Part shown: positions 16,419 to 26,366 of the stretch, piece by piece | Numbering within the stretch: position 1 is the first letter of the stretch | How the letters are laid out: every line of letters starts with the position of its first letter | From: DATBVX01 sp963810775 | GTDB taxonomy: Bacteria > Pseudomonadota > Gammaproteobacteria > Steroidobacterales > Steroidobacteraceae | Assembly (NCBI GenBank): GCA_963810775.1 | Contig: CAWEOT010000018.1 | Span: forward strand, 62,001 to 126,000 | Direction of reading: 5' to 3' | DNA: 64,000 nucleotides | Notes under the pieces: generated by a model | The model's database searches: none | What the model was told of the DNA's origin: nothing | What the model saw: the letters and a program-made list of their open reading frames with translations, nothing else | Position numbers and translations under genes: made by a program

Positions 16419-19400
16419 GTGCAAGGAGCGACGCTGCTCAGATCGCGCGCACGCTCGGCTTCAAGCCGCGCGAGCAGGCGATTGTCACGCGTTTCGCCCT
16501 GGGACAATGACGAGCTGCTGCGCGAAGAGCTCTTCAGCATCGAGCGTCTCGAGCAGCATGCGGTCAGCCTCGCGCTCGCACAGCCGATCACGCCCCACCC
16601 CATACGGCGTCCGCCACTCAGTGCGCGGCTGAGCGACAACGAATCCGTACTGCTCAGCGCCTATCGCACTATTGCAAGGGCGGTGGGCGAAGGGCGTGCG
16701 ATTACGCCGGCCGCGGAGTGGCTGCTCGACAACTATCATCTGGTTGAAGCGCAGATTCGCGAGATCCGCCAGGATCTGCCGCCGGGCTTCTATCGGCAGT
16801 TACCCAAGCTCGCGAGCGGACCCTTCGTGGGATACCCGCGCGTGTTCGGCATCGCCTGGGCGTTCGTTGCCCACACCGACAGCCACTTCGATCCGCACGC
16901 GCTGCGTCGGTTCGTGCGCGCCTACCAAAGCGTGCAAGCGCTCACCATCGGTGAGTTGTGGGCCGTGGCGATCACGCTGCGCATCGTGCTCGTGGAGAAC
17001 CTGCGCCGCGCGGCCCATCGGATCGTGAGCAGTCGCGCTGCGCGCCAGGAAGCGGACGACCTCGCGGACCAGTTGCTGGGCGTGAGTGGCCACGCCGCAA
17101 GGCCCAATGCTCTCATCGAGCGCTACGACGAAAGTACGCCTCTCCCAAGAGCCTTCGTCGTCCAGCTCGTGCAGCGGCTGCGCGATCAGGACCCGAAAGT
17201 CACTCCGGCGCTTACGTGGCTGGAGGAGCGGATCGCCGCGCAGGGAATGACAGCCGAGGCGATCGTGAGCGATGAGCACCAGCGGCAGGGAGGCTCAAAC
17301 GTCACGGTGCGAAACATCATCACGAGCATGCGGCTGATTTCGGAGCTGGAATGGTCCGAGTTCTTTGAAAGCATCAGCCTGGTCGACGAAGTACTGCGCT
17401 CAGGGAGCACTTTCGCGCAGATGGACTTTGTGACACGCAATCTGTACCGCAGCGGCATCGAGGAGCTTGCCCGCGGCGCAAAGCTCACCGAGGTGCAGAT
17501 TGCACGCGCCGCCGTTGCGGCCGCGAGCGACAGCACCGCGGTAACGGACGGCCAGCGCGATCCCGGCTACCACCTGATCGCCGCAGGGCGCCGTGCGTTC
17601 GAGACCGCGATCGGATATCGAGCGCCCCTCTCGCGCCTTCTTATCCGATGGATCAAGAGGCGCGGCGCCGGAACGTATATCAGCGCGATCCTGCTGTTTG
17701 CCGCAATTATTCTCGCCCTGCCGCTCCTTGCGCTCGGCGCAGAGCAAGTGCAGCTCTGGAAATTCGCGTGGCTTGCACTCCTCGGTGTCATTCCGGCGCT
17801 GGACGCCGCTGTCACTCTCGTGAATCGCGCGGTCACCAGCGGGATCGGTGCAACCGTTCTTCCTGGCTTGGCGCTGCGCGAAGGTGTGCCACCGCCTCTG
17901 CGAACGCTCGTCGCCGTTCCCACGCTCTTGACGACGCCCGAGGCGATCGAAGAAGAACTCGAACGGCTCGAGATTCACCATCTGGCCTCTCCCGAGGGCG
18001 AGCTGCACTTCGCGTTGTTGTCCGACTGGGTCGATGCGCCGACCGAACATGCGGCGGCAGACGCGGCATTACTTCAGACGGCCGCTCGTGGAATCGCGCG
18101 GCTGAACCGAAGGTATGCGCCTGTCGCATCCGTCAACCGCTTCTTGCTTCTGCACCGTCGGCGCGTCTGGAGCGAGGTGCAACAGCAATGGATCGGATGG
18201 GAACGCAAGCGCGGCAAGCTCCATGAGCTCAACCGGCTGCTTCGCGGCGCGACCGATACCACGTTCATGGATATCGACAGTCAGCCGCCGCGAGTTCCGC
18301 TCGATGTTCGCTACGTCATTACGCTCGACGCCGATACGCGGCTGCCGCGCGAAAGCCTGCGCCGGCTGATCGGCAAGCTGTCCCACCCGCTCAATAAGCC
18401 TCGCTTCGATCAGGGAACCGGACGCGTCGTCGAAGGCTATGCCGTACTGCAGCCTCGAGTCACGCCATCGCTGCCCATGGGGCGGGAGGGATCGCTCTAT
18501 CAACGTATCGTGTCGAGCGCACCAGGTATCGACCCCTATGCGTCCGTCGTGTCGGACGTGTACCAGGATCTCTTCGGTGAAGGTTCCTATGCGGGCAAGG
18601 GAATCTACGACGTCGACGCGTTTGAGGCGGCTCTGGCCCACCGTGCTCCGGAGGGCACTCTCCTCAGCCATGACCTGTTCGAAGGAATCTTCGCGCGCGC
18701 GGGGGTCGTGACCGACATTGAGGTCGTCGAAGAGTTCCCGGCGCGCTACGACGTCGCTGCCGCGCGCCAGCATCGCTGGGCACGTGGCGACTGGCAGTTG
18801 CTGCCATGGATTCTGGGTCGGCGCGATGCAACTGATGAGGATCGACGCCACACCGCTCTGCCGCTGCTTGGTCGCTGGAAGATGCTCGACAATCTGCGCC
18901 GCACGCTGTCCCCGCCGGCAAGCTTCGGCGCGCTGGTGTTGGGCTGGACATTGCCGTTACACGCCGCCCTCTGGACCGCCTTCATCCTGACAACGATCGC
19001 CTTGCCGGCGCTGCTCCCGGTTATCGCGGCGATCGTGCCGGCGCGTGCCGGCATCACTGCGCGCAGCCACCTGCGCGCACTTGGCAAGGACTTGTTGTTG
19101 GCCGTGGATCGCGTCGTTTTGCAGATCGTCTTTCTTCCGCATCAGGCGTGGTTGATGGTCGACGCGATCAGTCGGACGCTGTACCGGCTGATCGTGAGCC
19201 ACCGCAATCTCCTGCAGTGGGTCACCGCGGCACAGGCATCGCTCACAGCCACGCCAGGCTTCGTCGGCATCTATCGCAAGATGATCGGCGGCGTTGCCGC
19301 TACGCTCGTTGCTGCGCTTATTGTCTACTTTTTCGGGCGCGAAGCATGGTGGATTGCGACGCCGTTCCTGATGCTGTGGATACTCTCACCGGCGATCGCG

Positions 19401-22400
19401 CTGCGCATCAGTCGCTCACCGCGTGTACCGAGTCACCTCACGGTATCGATTGCGGATGCGGGCGCACTTCGCCTGGTCGCGCGCCGCACCTGGCGATTCT
19501 TCGAGACCTTCGTCACGGCAGAAGATCAAATGCTGCCGCCCGACAACTTTCAGGAGGATCCCAAGCCGGTCCTGGCGCATCGAACCTCGCCCACCAACAT
19601 CGGCCTCTACCTGCTCTCCATTGTCAGCGCCCGGGACTTTGGCTGGATTGGAACCCTCGAAGCGGTGGAGCGCTTGCAAGCAACGCTCCAGACCATGAGT
19701 CGCTTGCAGCGCTATCGAGGCCACTTCTACAACTGGTACGACACCCGCGATCTCCGTCCATTGGAGCCGCGCTATGTATCATCGGTGGACAGCGGCAACC
19801 TCGCCGCACACCTTATTACTGTAGCTAACGCGACCCGCGAGTGGCGCGACTCTGCTGCGGTGTCGAGTCCTTTCGCTGCCGGTGTTTGCGACGCCATGGA
19901 TATGGCGCGCGAGGCGCTGCGAGCGCTCCCTGCTGAATTGCGTACGCCATCCAACCTGTGGGGGCAACTGGAAGAGCAGCTCGAGAATATTGCCTCGGCG
20001 TTGTTCGATGTCGAGACCTGCGGCGGTGATATCACCGTTCCACTCGAGAACGTTGCGCTGCACGCCTACACGCTCGTGGATATCGCACGGACGCTGGCCA
20101 GTGACGGGGGCGATGAAGCTCACGGAGACATCCTCTTCTGGTCGGATGCTATCCATCGCTGCGTCGAGAGCTGGCGGGGCGACCTCAAGCAAGCAGACGA
20201 CACCACGCTGAAGGAGCGGCTGCTTACGCTGGAGACGACCGCAGGATCGATGGCCGAAGCGATGGAATTCGGCTTCCTGCTCGATCCGCAACGCCGACTT
20301 CTTTCCATCGGTTACCGCGCCGCCGACGGCACTCTGGACCCGAGCTGCTACGACCTGCTCGCTTCCGAGGCCCGTCTTGCAAGCTTCGTCGCGATCGCAA
20401 AGGGCGACGTCGCGACGCGCCACTGGTTCCGCCTTGGTCGACCGGTTACGGCGGTCGAGTATGGCGCGGCTCTCATCTCCTGGTCCGGCTCGATGTTCGA
20501 GTACCTGATGCCGTCTTTAGTGATGCGTGCACCCGCGGGCAGCCTTCTTGAACAGACTAGCCGCTTGATCGTACGGCGGCAGGTGAGCTATGGCGCCACG
20601 CTCGATCTGCCGTGGGGCATTTCGGAATCGGCGTACTACGCGCGCGACCTGGAGCTCACATATCAGTACTCGAACTTCGGCGTGCCGGGTTTGGGTCTCA
20701 AACGGGGCCTGAGTGAGAACGCCGTAGTAGCGCCGTACGCCACTGCCCTTGCCGCCATGGTCGAACCGGAACTGGCCACGCGCAATCTGGCGCGACTTGC
20801 TTCCCTCGGGACACTCGGTCGCTACGGCTTCTACGAGGCACTCGATTACACACCCAGCCGACTGCCAGAGGGCATGCAGTTCGCGATCGTGCGCGCCTTC
20901 ATGGCCCATCACCAGGGCATGACGATCGTGGCAATCGCCAATGTTCTGCTGCACGGGATCATGCGCAGGCGCTTCCACGCAGAGCCACAGGTTCAGGCTG
21001 CGGAGCTGCTTCTTCAGGAACGAACTCCGCGCGACATCTCAGTAGCTCATCCAAGAGCCGAGGAAGTGCGTGCGGCCCCGCACATCGATGAGCTGTCGCC
21101 GCCGGACGTGCGTCGCCTGCATTCCGCTAACGATGTGACGCCACAAGTGCATCTGCTCTCCAATGGCCGCTATGCGGTGATGATCACTGCAGCGGGTTCC
21201 GGCTACAGCCGCTGGCGTGATCTCGGCATAACGCGCTGGCGCGAAGACGTGACGCGGGACGATACCGGCAGTTACATCTTCCTGCGCGATATGGAAAGCG
21301 GCAGGGTGTGGTCCGCTGGCTACCAGCCATGTGGGGTGGAACCCGACCACTACGAAGCCACATTTGCAGAGGACAGCGCGGAGCTGGTTCGGACCGACTC
21401 GGGAATTACGACTACGCTGAAGATCATCGTCTCCCCCGAAGATGATGCCGAGGTACGACACCTCTCGATCACGAATACCAGCAGCCGCATGCAGGACATC
21501 GAAGTCACATCGTATTGCGAGCTCGTGCTGGCGCCACCCGCCGCGGATACCGCGCATCCGGCGTTTTCGAAACTATTCGTGCAGACGGAGTATGTCGCCC
21601 GTCTCGGCGCACTTCTGGCCACGCGTCGCAAGCGCTCGCCCGGCGAACCCGAGATCTGGGTGGCGCATCAGGCCGTCGTCGAGGGCGAGGAACTGGGAGC
21701 GCTGGAAATCGAGACCGACCGCGCGCGATTCCTGGGCCGCGGCAATGAAGTGCGAACGCCGATTGCCGTCATGGACGGGCGGCGCCTGTCAAACACCGTC
21801 GGTGCCGTGCTCGACCCCATATTCGCCCTGCGCTATCGCGTGCGCGTAGCGTCTGGCGCGACGGCGCGCATTGCCTTCTGGACTTCCGTCGCAGACTCGC
21901 GCGAGCGGGTGCTCGATCTCGTCGACAAGCACGACAGCCCCAACGCCTTCGTGCGCGCCAGCACGCTCGCATGGACCCAGGCGCAGGTGCAGCTGCGTCA
22001 TCTGGGCATTACCGCGGCGGAAGCCAATTTGTTTCAACGACTGGCGGGGCACGTGCTGTTCGCGGACGCGTCACTGCGTCCATTGTCGGATGCTATCCGT
22101 CGCGGCGGCGGTGGGCCCGCGGCGCTCTGGAGCCAGGGCATTTCCGGCGACCTGCCCATAGTCTTGCTCAGGATCGACCATGTCGAAGACATCGGCATCG
22201 CACGCCAGTTGCTGCAAGCCCACGAGTACTGGCGCATGAAGCAGCTCGCCGTTGACCTCGTGATCCTCAATGAGCGCGCCGCGTCCTATGTGCAGGATCT
22301 GCAGGTTGCACTGGCGACTCTGCATCGAATGAGCCTGGCGCGCGGACAGATCGCAGCGGACGGCGCGCGCGGCTCGGTCTTCATACTGCGCACGGATCTC

Positions 22401-25001
22401 ATCCCTGAAGCGACGCGCGCCATACTCCCCTCGGTGGCTCGCGTGGTGCTCGTGGGCCAGCGCGGGAGCCTCGAGGATCAGCTCGATCGTCCTCGCAAGC
22501 TCGTGGCGGCCAGCATGCGGCGCGTACCGCGCACAGAGTCTGGTGGCGACGGGGTGGCGACCGGCCCCGCGCGTGGGCAGCTGGAATTTTTCAACGGACT
22601 CGGGGGATTCGCTGCGGACGGTAGCGAGTACGTCACCCTGCTCGGACCTGCGCAATCGACTCCGGCGCCCTGGATCAACGTCATCGCCAATCCAGCTTTC
22701 GGATTCCAGGTTGCAGCTGAGGGAAGTGGCTTCACCTGGTCGCGGAATAGCCGCGAAAATCAACTCACCCCGTGGTCGAACGATCCGATCACCGATCGCC
22801 CGGGCGAAGCCATCTATGTGCGAGACGAAGAAACCGGCGAGTTGTGGGGACCGACCGCGGCGCCCATCCGCGATCCGCGCGCGTTCTACTCTGCACGCCA
22901 CGGGCAAGGTTACAGCCGCTTCGAGCACGAGTCGCACGGTGTGGCACATGACCTCCTGATGTACGTGCCACACGCAGACCCGATCAAGATATCGCGCCTC
23001 AGGATCCGGAACACTTCCGCGCGAGCCCGCGAACTGTCGATCACAGCCTATTGCGAATGGGTACTCGGTCCATCACGCGCCGCCTGCGCCCCTTTTATCG
23101 TTACCGAGATCGATGCCGCGACCGGCGCAATGTTTGCGCGCAACCCCTGGACCACAGCGGCGGGCTCACGAGTCGCGTTCGCCGACTTGGCCGGCCGACA
23201 AACGGACTGGACCGGTGACCGGCGGGAATTCCTCGGTCGGAACGGCACACTCGCAGAACCTGCGGCCTTGCTGGGAGCTGGCCCTTTCTCCAAGCGAATC
23301 GGGGCCGGCCTGGATCCGTGCAGCGCACTGCAGACGTCCGTCCATCTCGAGCCGGGCGATACCGCGGAAGTCGTCTTCTTCCTCGGCGAGGCTGCGGACA
23401 CGGAGAGTGCACAGGCGCTCCTCGAGCGCTATCGGTCCGCGGACCTGGAGGCGGTCTTTCGAGGCGTGCTCGAGCGTTGGGACGAGATCCTCGGCACTGT
23501 CCAGGTGAAAACGCCCGACCGCTCCATGGACATCATTCTCAATCGCTGGATGCTCTACCAGACTCTGGCATGCCGGATGTGGGCGCGGTCGGCGTTTTAT
23601 CAGGCGAGCGGCGCATTTGGTTTCCGCGACCAGCTCCAGGACTCAATGGCACTTGCGGTTTCGAGGCCGGCAGAGGCGCGCGAGCATCTCCTGCGCGCAG
23701 CTGCTCGGCAATTCATCGAGGGCGACGTTCAACACTGGTGGATGCCGCGAACCGGCCAAGGGGTTCGCACACGCATCTCTGACGATCGAATCTGGCTTGC
23801 ATTCGCAGTTGTGCACTACGTCGAGACGACCGGCGATGTCGCGGTGCTGGATGAAAGCGTGCCCTTCATTGAAGGCCACACGCTGCAGCCTGCTGATCAC
23901 GATGCGTACTTCCAACCCTCGATCTCGGACGAACGGGCGTCGCTCTACGAACACTGTGCGCGCGCGCTGGATGGGAGCCTTGCCCTCGGCGAACACGGCT
24001 TGCCCCTGATCGGCACAGGCGACTGGAACGACGGAATGAATCGCGTGGGTGAACTGGGGCGCGGTGAGAGCGTCTGGCTCGGCTGGTTTCTGCACACGAC
24101 AATCAAGGTCTTCGCGCCCGTGGCGCGGGCGCGTGGGGAAAAAGCGCGCGCTGCTCGGTGGCTGAAGCACGCCATTTCACTGCAGGCTGCGCTCGAACGC
24201 GAGGGTTGGGACGGTGACTGGTATCGCCGCGGCTATTTCGATGACGGAACGCCGCTCGGGTCGGCAACGAACGACGAATGCCGCATCGATTCGATTGCGC
24301 AATCCTGGGGTGTGATATCCGGGGCGGCGGACGCGAAGCGCGCCACACAGGCGATGGCCGCCGTCGATGGCCAACTCATCCGGCGCGATGCCGGGCTGGC
24401 GTTGTTGTTCGCGCCGCCATTCGACCGGACGCCGCTCGATCCCGGTTACATCAAGGGCTACCCGCCCGGCATCCGCGAAAACGGCGGCCAGTACACGCAC
24501 GCCGCGACGTGGTCGGTGATCGCATTCGCGCTGCTCGGTCAGGGGGGCAAGGCCGCCGAATTGTTCTCACTGCTCAATCCGGTCAACCGCACGACCACGC
24601 GCGCCAACGTGCATCGCTACAAGGTGGAGCCGTATGTGATCGCGGCAGACGTCTACTCAGTCGCTCCGCATGTCGGGCGCGGCGGCTGGACGTGGTACAC
24701 CGGCTCGGCCGGCTGGATGTACCGGGCCGGGCTCGAGTGGATCCTCGGTTTTCATTTGGAGGGAAATCGCTTGCGGCTCGCGCCTTGCATTCCCGCGCAC
24801 TGGCCTGGCTTCGAGATCGCCTTCAAATATCGCACTTCACGCTACGAGATCCGAGTTGAAAACCCCAGAAGCGTCAGCCGTGGGATCGCTTACGCCGAAC
24901 TGAACGGTCAGAGGCTGGCAAATGGCACGACGGCCATTACGCTAGTCAACGACGGACAGACTCACCGCGTGCGGATGGTCCTCGGGGATCACCAGACGTG
25001 A
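16419..25001 (+). CDS. ndvB: cyclic beta-1,2-glucan synthase (NdvB/ChvB type)
   Basis: A giant inner-membrane enzyme of about 2860 residues, the normal size for NdvB. It makes, elongates and cyclises beta-1,2-glucan from UDP-glucose for export to the periplasm. Residues about 420-960 form the GT84 synthase core between membrane helices (ISAILLFAAIILALPLLALG; PVIAAIVPARAG): TLDADTRLPRES carries the DxD, then the QHRWARGDWQLLPWILG block. The middle has a glucoamylase-like part (GLSENAVVAPYATALAAM, MAHHQGMTIVAIANVL). Two GH94-type modules follow, ending with FGFRDQLQDSMAL and the catalytic Asp region GDWNDGMNRVG, which sets chain length by phosphorolysis. The GTG at 16419 is chosen, with GAGG about 12 bases upstream; the frame is open to 16308, inside a terminator. 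The 3' end overlaps the convergent kinase gene by 60 bases. Confidence 0.93.
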   Translation: MQGATLLRSRARSASSRASRRLSRVSPWDNDELLREELFSIERLEQHAVSLALAQPITPHPIRRPPLSARLSDNESVLLSAYRTIARAVGEGRAITPAAEWLLDNYHLVEAQIREIRQDLPPGFYRQLPKLASGPFVGYPRVFGIAWAFVAHTDSHFDPHALRRFVRAYQSVQALTIGELWAVAITLRIVLVENLRRAAHRIVSSRAARQEADDLADQLLGVSGHAARPNALIERYDESTPLPRAFVVQLVQRLRDQDPKVTPALTWLEERIAAQGMTAEAIVSDEHQRQGGSNVTVRNIITSMRLISELEWSEFFESISLVDEVLRSGSTFAQMDFVTRNLYRSGIEELARGAKLTEVQIARAAVAAASDSTAVTDGQRDPGYHLIAAGRRAFETAIGYRAPLSRLLIRWIKRRGAGTYISAILLFAAIILALPLLALGAEQVQLWKFAWLALLGVIPALDAAVTLVNRAVTSGIGATVLPGLALREGVPPPLRTLVAVPTLLTTPEAIEEELERLEIHHLASPEGELHFALLSDWVDAPTEHAAADAALLQTAARGIARLNRRYAPVASVNRFLLLHRRRVWSEVQQQWIGWERKRGKLHELNRLLRGATDTTFMDIDSQPPRVPLDVRYVITLDADTRLPRESLRRLIGKLSHPLNKPRFDQGTGRVVEGYAVLQPRVTPSLPMGREGSLYQRIVSSAPGIDPYASVVSDVYQDLFGEGSYAGKGIYDVDAFEAALAHRAPEGTLLSHDLFEGIFARAGVVTDIEVVEEFPARYDVAAARQHRWARGDWQLLPWILGRRDATDEDRRHTALPLLGRWKMLDNLRRTLSPPASFGALVLGWTLPLHAALWTAFILTTIALPALLPVIAAIVPARAGITARSHLRALGKDLLLAVDRVVLQIVFLPHQAWLMVDAISRTLYRLIVSHRNLLQWVTAAQASLTATPGFVGIYRKMIGGVAATLVAALIVYFFGREAWWIATPFLMLWILSPAIALRISRSPRVPSHLTVSIADAGALRLVARRTWRFFETFVTAEDQMLPPDNFQEDPKPVLAHRTSPTNIGLYLLSIVSARDFGWIGTLEAVERLQATLQTMSRLQRYRGHFYNWYDTRDLRPLEPRYVSSVDSGNLAAHLITVANATREWRDSAAVSSPFAAGVCDAMDMAREALRALPAELRTPSNLWGQLEEQLENIASALFDVETCGGDITVPLENVALHAYTLVDIARTLASDGGDEAHGDILFWSDAIHRCVESWRGDLKQADDTTLKERLLTLETTAGSMAEAMEFGFLLDPQRRLLSIGYRAADGTLDPSCYDLLASEARLASFVAIAKGDVATRHWFRLGRPVTAVEYGAALISWSGSMFEYLMPSLVMRAPAGSLLEQTSRLIVRRQVSYGATLDLPWGISESAYYARDLELTYQYSNFGVPGLGLKRGLSENAVVAPYATALAAMVEPELATRNLARLASLGTLGRYGFYEALDYTPSRLPEGMQFAIVRAFMAHHQGMTIVAIANVLLHGIMRRRFHAEPQVQAAELLLQERTPRDISVAHPRAEEVRAAPHIDELSPPDVRRLHSANDVTPQVHLLSNGRYAVMITAAGSGYSRWRDLGITRWREDVTRDDTGSYIFLRDMESGRVWSAGYQPCGVEPDHYEATFAEDSAELVRTDSGITTTLKIIVSPEDDAEVRHLSITNTSSRMQDIEVTSYCELVLAPPAADTAHPAFSKLFVQTEYVARLGALLATRRKRSPGEPEIWVAHQAVVEGEELGALEIETDRARFLGRGNEVRTPIAVMDGRRLSNTVGAVLDPIFALRYRVRVASGATARIAFWTSVADSRERVLDLVDKHDSPNAFVRASTLAWTQAQVQLRHLGITAAEANLFQRLAGHVLFADASLRPLSDAIRRGGGGPAALWSQGISGDLPIVLLRIDHVEDIGIARQLLQAHEYWRMKQLAVDLVILNERAASYVQDLQVALATLHRMSLARGQIAADGARGSVFILRTDLIPEATRAILPSVARVVLVGQRGSLEDQLDRPRKLVAASMRRVPRTESGGDGVATGPARGQLEFFNGLGGFAADGSEYVTLLGPAQSTPAPWINVIANPAFGFQVAAEGSGFTWSRNSRENQLTPWSNDPITDRPGEAIYVRDEETGELWGPTAAPIRDPRAFYSARHGQGYSRFEHESHGVAHDLLMYVPHADPIKISRLRIRNTSARARELSITAYCEWVLGPSRAACAPFIVTEIDAATGAMFARNPWTTAAGSRVAFADLAGRQTDWTGDRREFLGRNGTLAEPAALLGAGPFSKRIGAGLDPCSALQTSVHLEPGDTAEVVFFLGEAADTESAQALLERYRSADLEAVFRGVLERWDEILGTVQVKTPDRSMDIILNRWMLYQTLACRMWARSAFYQASGAFGFRDQLQDSMALAVSRPAEAREHLLRAAARQFIEGDVQHWWMPRTGQGVRTRISDDRIWLAFAVVHYVETTGDVAVLDESVPFIEGHTLQPADHDAYFQPSISDERASLYEHCARALDGSLALGEHGLPLIGTGDWNDGMNRVGELGRGESVWLGWFLHTTIKVFAPVARARGEKARAARWLKHAISLQAALEREGWDGDWYRRGYFDDGTPLGSATNDECRIDSIAQSWGVISGAADAKRATQAMAAVDGQLIRRDAGLALLFAPPFDRTPLDPGYIKGYPPGIRENGGQYTHAATWSVIAFALLGQGGKAAELFSLLNPVNRTTTRANVHRYKVEPYVIAADVYSVAPHVGRGGWTWYTGSAGWMYRAGLEWILGFHLEGNRLRLAPCIPAHWPGFEIAFKYRTSRYEIRVENPRSVSRGIAYAELNGQRLANGTTAITLVNDGQTHRVRMVLGDHQT

Positions 25002-25898
25002 CCTCCGTGCCCGGATCGCGGGCAGGTGCACCGTGAACTCGCTTCCATGTCCAAGGCCAGCGCTCGCCGCCGTCACGCGTCCACCGTGTGACTCGACCAG
25101 ACCGCGAACCACGGCGAGTCCGATACCGATCCCCAGCTCGGAGTGTGTCAGTGAGGACTGTGCCTGCATGAACGGCTCGAACACATGCGGCAGAACATCC
25201 GGTGCGATTCCAATGCCGGAATCGCGAACGCGAACGGTGGCCCAGCCTGGCTCGTGTTCGACGCAGAGTTGCAGCTCGCCGCCGCTGTCGGTGTACTTCG
25301 CCGCATTACCAAGCAGGTTCACCAATACTTGACCCAATCGACCGGGGTCGGCATGCAGCCAAACCGGCGCTTGAGGCAACGCCACCCTGAGCCGGTGATT
25401 GCGTTGACCGATTCCCCATTCGACGCTTTCAACCGCGTGCCGCGCCACGACGCGCAGATCGACTCGCTTGCGCTGCAGGAAAAGCCGACCGCTCCTGCTG
25501 CTCAATACTTCGAGAAGATCGTCGAGGAGTCGTGCCATCTCGCCGGCCTGACGTTCGATGATCAGCCGTGCCTTCTTCACGACGGGAGGTTCGCGCTGAT
25601 TCGTCCCCAAAGTGCAGGTCGCGAAGCGGATCGCGTAAAGGGAGTTTCGCAGCTCGTGCGAAACCATTGCCAGATGCTGGTTCATGCGCCCGCCGGCGGC
25701 GGCGAGATTTTCGGTACGCCCTCGCTTTCGCCACTCGGGCGGACGGCTTACGACGTCCCGGGCCTTGTGCCCATTGATTGTGGCAAGGCGGACATGAGGC
25801 TCCTCTACAGCGAGCGTGGCGGTGGTGTTCAGTCCATTGATCTCGCCGGCCCGCCCGAGCGCGCCATTACCTGACGCGGCCGGATTGCGTGGGTTCAT
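24942..25898 (-). CDS. orphan sensor histidine kinase
   Basis: A soluble histidine kinase of about 318 residues. The dimerisation and phosphorylation helix is MVSHELRNSLYAIRF. The ATP-binding domain has the N box LLGNAAKYTD, G1 VRDSGIGIAP, F box FEPF and G2 GIGIGLAVVRGL. No transmembrane segment or known sensor domain is in the short N-terminus, so it may receive a cytoplasmic signal or another protein. No response regulator is adjacent. The start is uncertain (ATG at 25898 or 25901; the frame is open to 25946). Its last 60 bases lie antisense to the end of ndvB. Confidence 0.85.
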   Translation of the reverse strand: MNPRNPAASGNGALGRAGEINGLNTTATLAVEEPHVRLATINGHKARDVVSRPPEWRKRGRTENLAAAGGRMNQHLAMVSHELRNSLYAIRFATCTLGTNQREPPVVKKARLIIERQAGEMARLLDDLLEVLSSRSGRLFLQRKRVDLRVVARHAVESVEWGIGQRNHRLRVALPQAPVWLHADPGRLGQVLVNLLGNAAKYTDSGGELQLCVEHEPGWATVRVRDSGIGIAPDVLPHVFEPFMQAQSSLTHSELGIGIGLAVVRGLVESHGGRVTAASAGLGHGSEFTVHLPAIRARRSRLVIPEDHPHAVSLSVVD

Positions 25899-25924
25899 CA
25901 TGGGCGCGACGCTATCGATCACCG

Positions 25925-25944
25925 GGCCGGTCGAGCGACCGGCC
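25925..25944. promoter_or_regulatory. perfect inverted repeat upstream of kinase gene
   Basis: GGCCGGTCG and its exact complement separated by two bases, 27 bases before the chosen kinase start. No T run follows on either strand, so it is more likely an operator or mRNA hairpin than a terminator. Confidence 0.35.
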
Positions 25945-25973
25945 ACTCTTGGTGCTGATGAACCGAGCTCGCA

Positions 25974-26243
25974 TTACCGTGCCGTGCCTCGCCGTACGAG
26001 GTTCACGATGGCCAGGAGAATGACTGCCCCTAGAAACGAGACGACCAGGCCAGACACGCTGAAGTTGTTCTGATTGATGGTCGATGCCCCGACGAGCGGG
26101 CTCAAGAACCATCCGCCGAGTGCCGCACCCACAATTCCGACCACCACGTTGAGAACAATTCCCTGCTGTCCGTCAGTGCGCATGACCATGCTCGCCACCC
26201 ATCCGATCAATCCACCGACCACAAGCCAGATAATGATGTTCAT
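25974..26243 (-). CDS. GlsB/YeaQ/YmgE-family stress membrane protein
   Basis: An 89-residue inner-membrane protein with three hydrophobic segments (IIIWLVVGGLIGWVASMVM, VLNVVVGIVGAALGGWFL, SGLVVSFLGAVILLAIVNLV), the pattern of the transglycosylase-associated GlsB/YeaQ family, which is induced by general stress. The ATG at 26243 follows GGAGGAGAC. Palindrome D lies 60-75 bases upstream with CATAAG as a -10 candidate. Confidence 0.9.
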   Translation of the reverse strand: MNIIIWLVVGGLIGWVASMVMRTDGQQGIVLNVVVGIVGAALGGWFLSPLVGASTINQNNFSVSGLVVSFLGAVILLAIVNLVRRGTAR

Positions 26244-26302
26244 GAATGTCTCCTCCGATTTTCGATTGCCGACACAACTTATGCGGCTTCTGCGGCCGCA
26301 TC

Positions 26303-26318
26303 TGTACGTCAGCGTACA
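26303..26318 (-). promoter_or_regulatory. regulatory palindrome D, between GlsB gene and outer membrane protein gene
   Basis: TGTACGTCAGCGTACA, perfect six-base arms. On the minus strand CATAAG follows 27.5 bases from the centre, which puts the site near -41 of the GlsB transcript. The divergent gene at 26367 might also be affected. Confidence 0.6.
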
Positions 26319-26366
26319 AAGGGCGTCGGCAAGGAAGGTTAGACTCGTGGCAGTTTCGGAGGGGGA

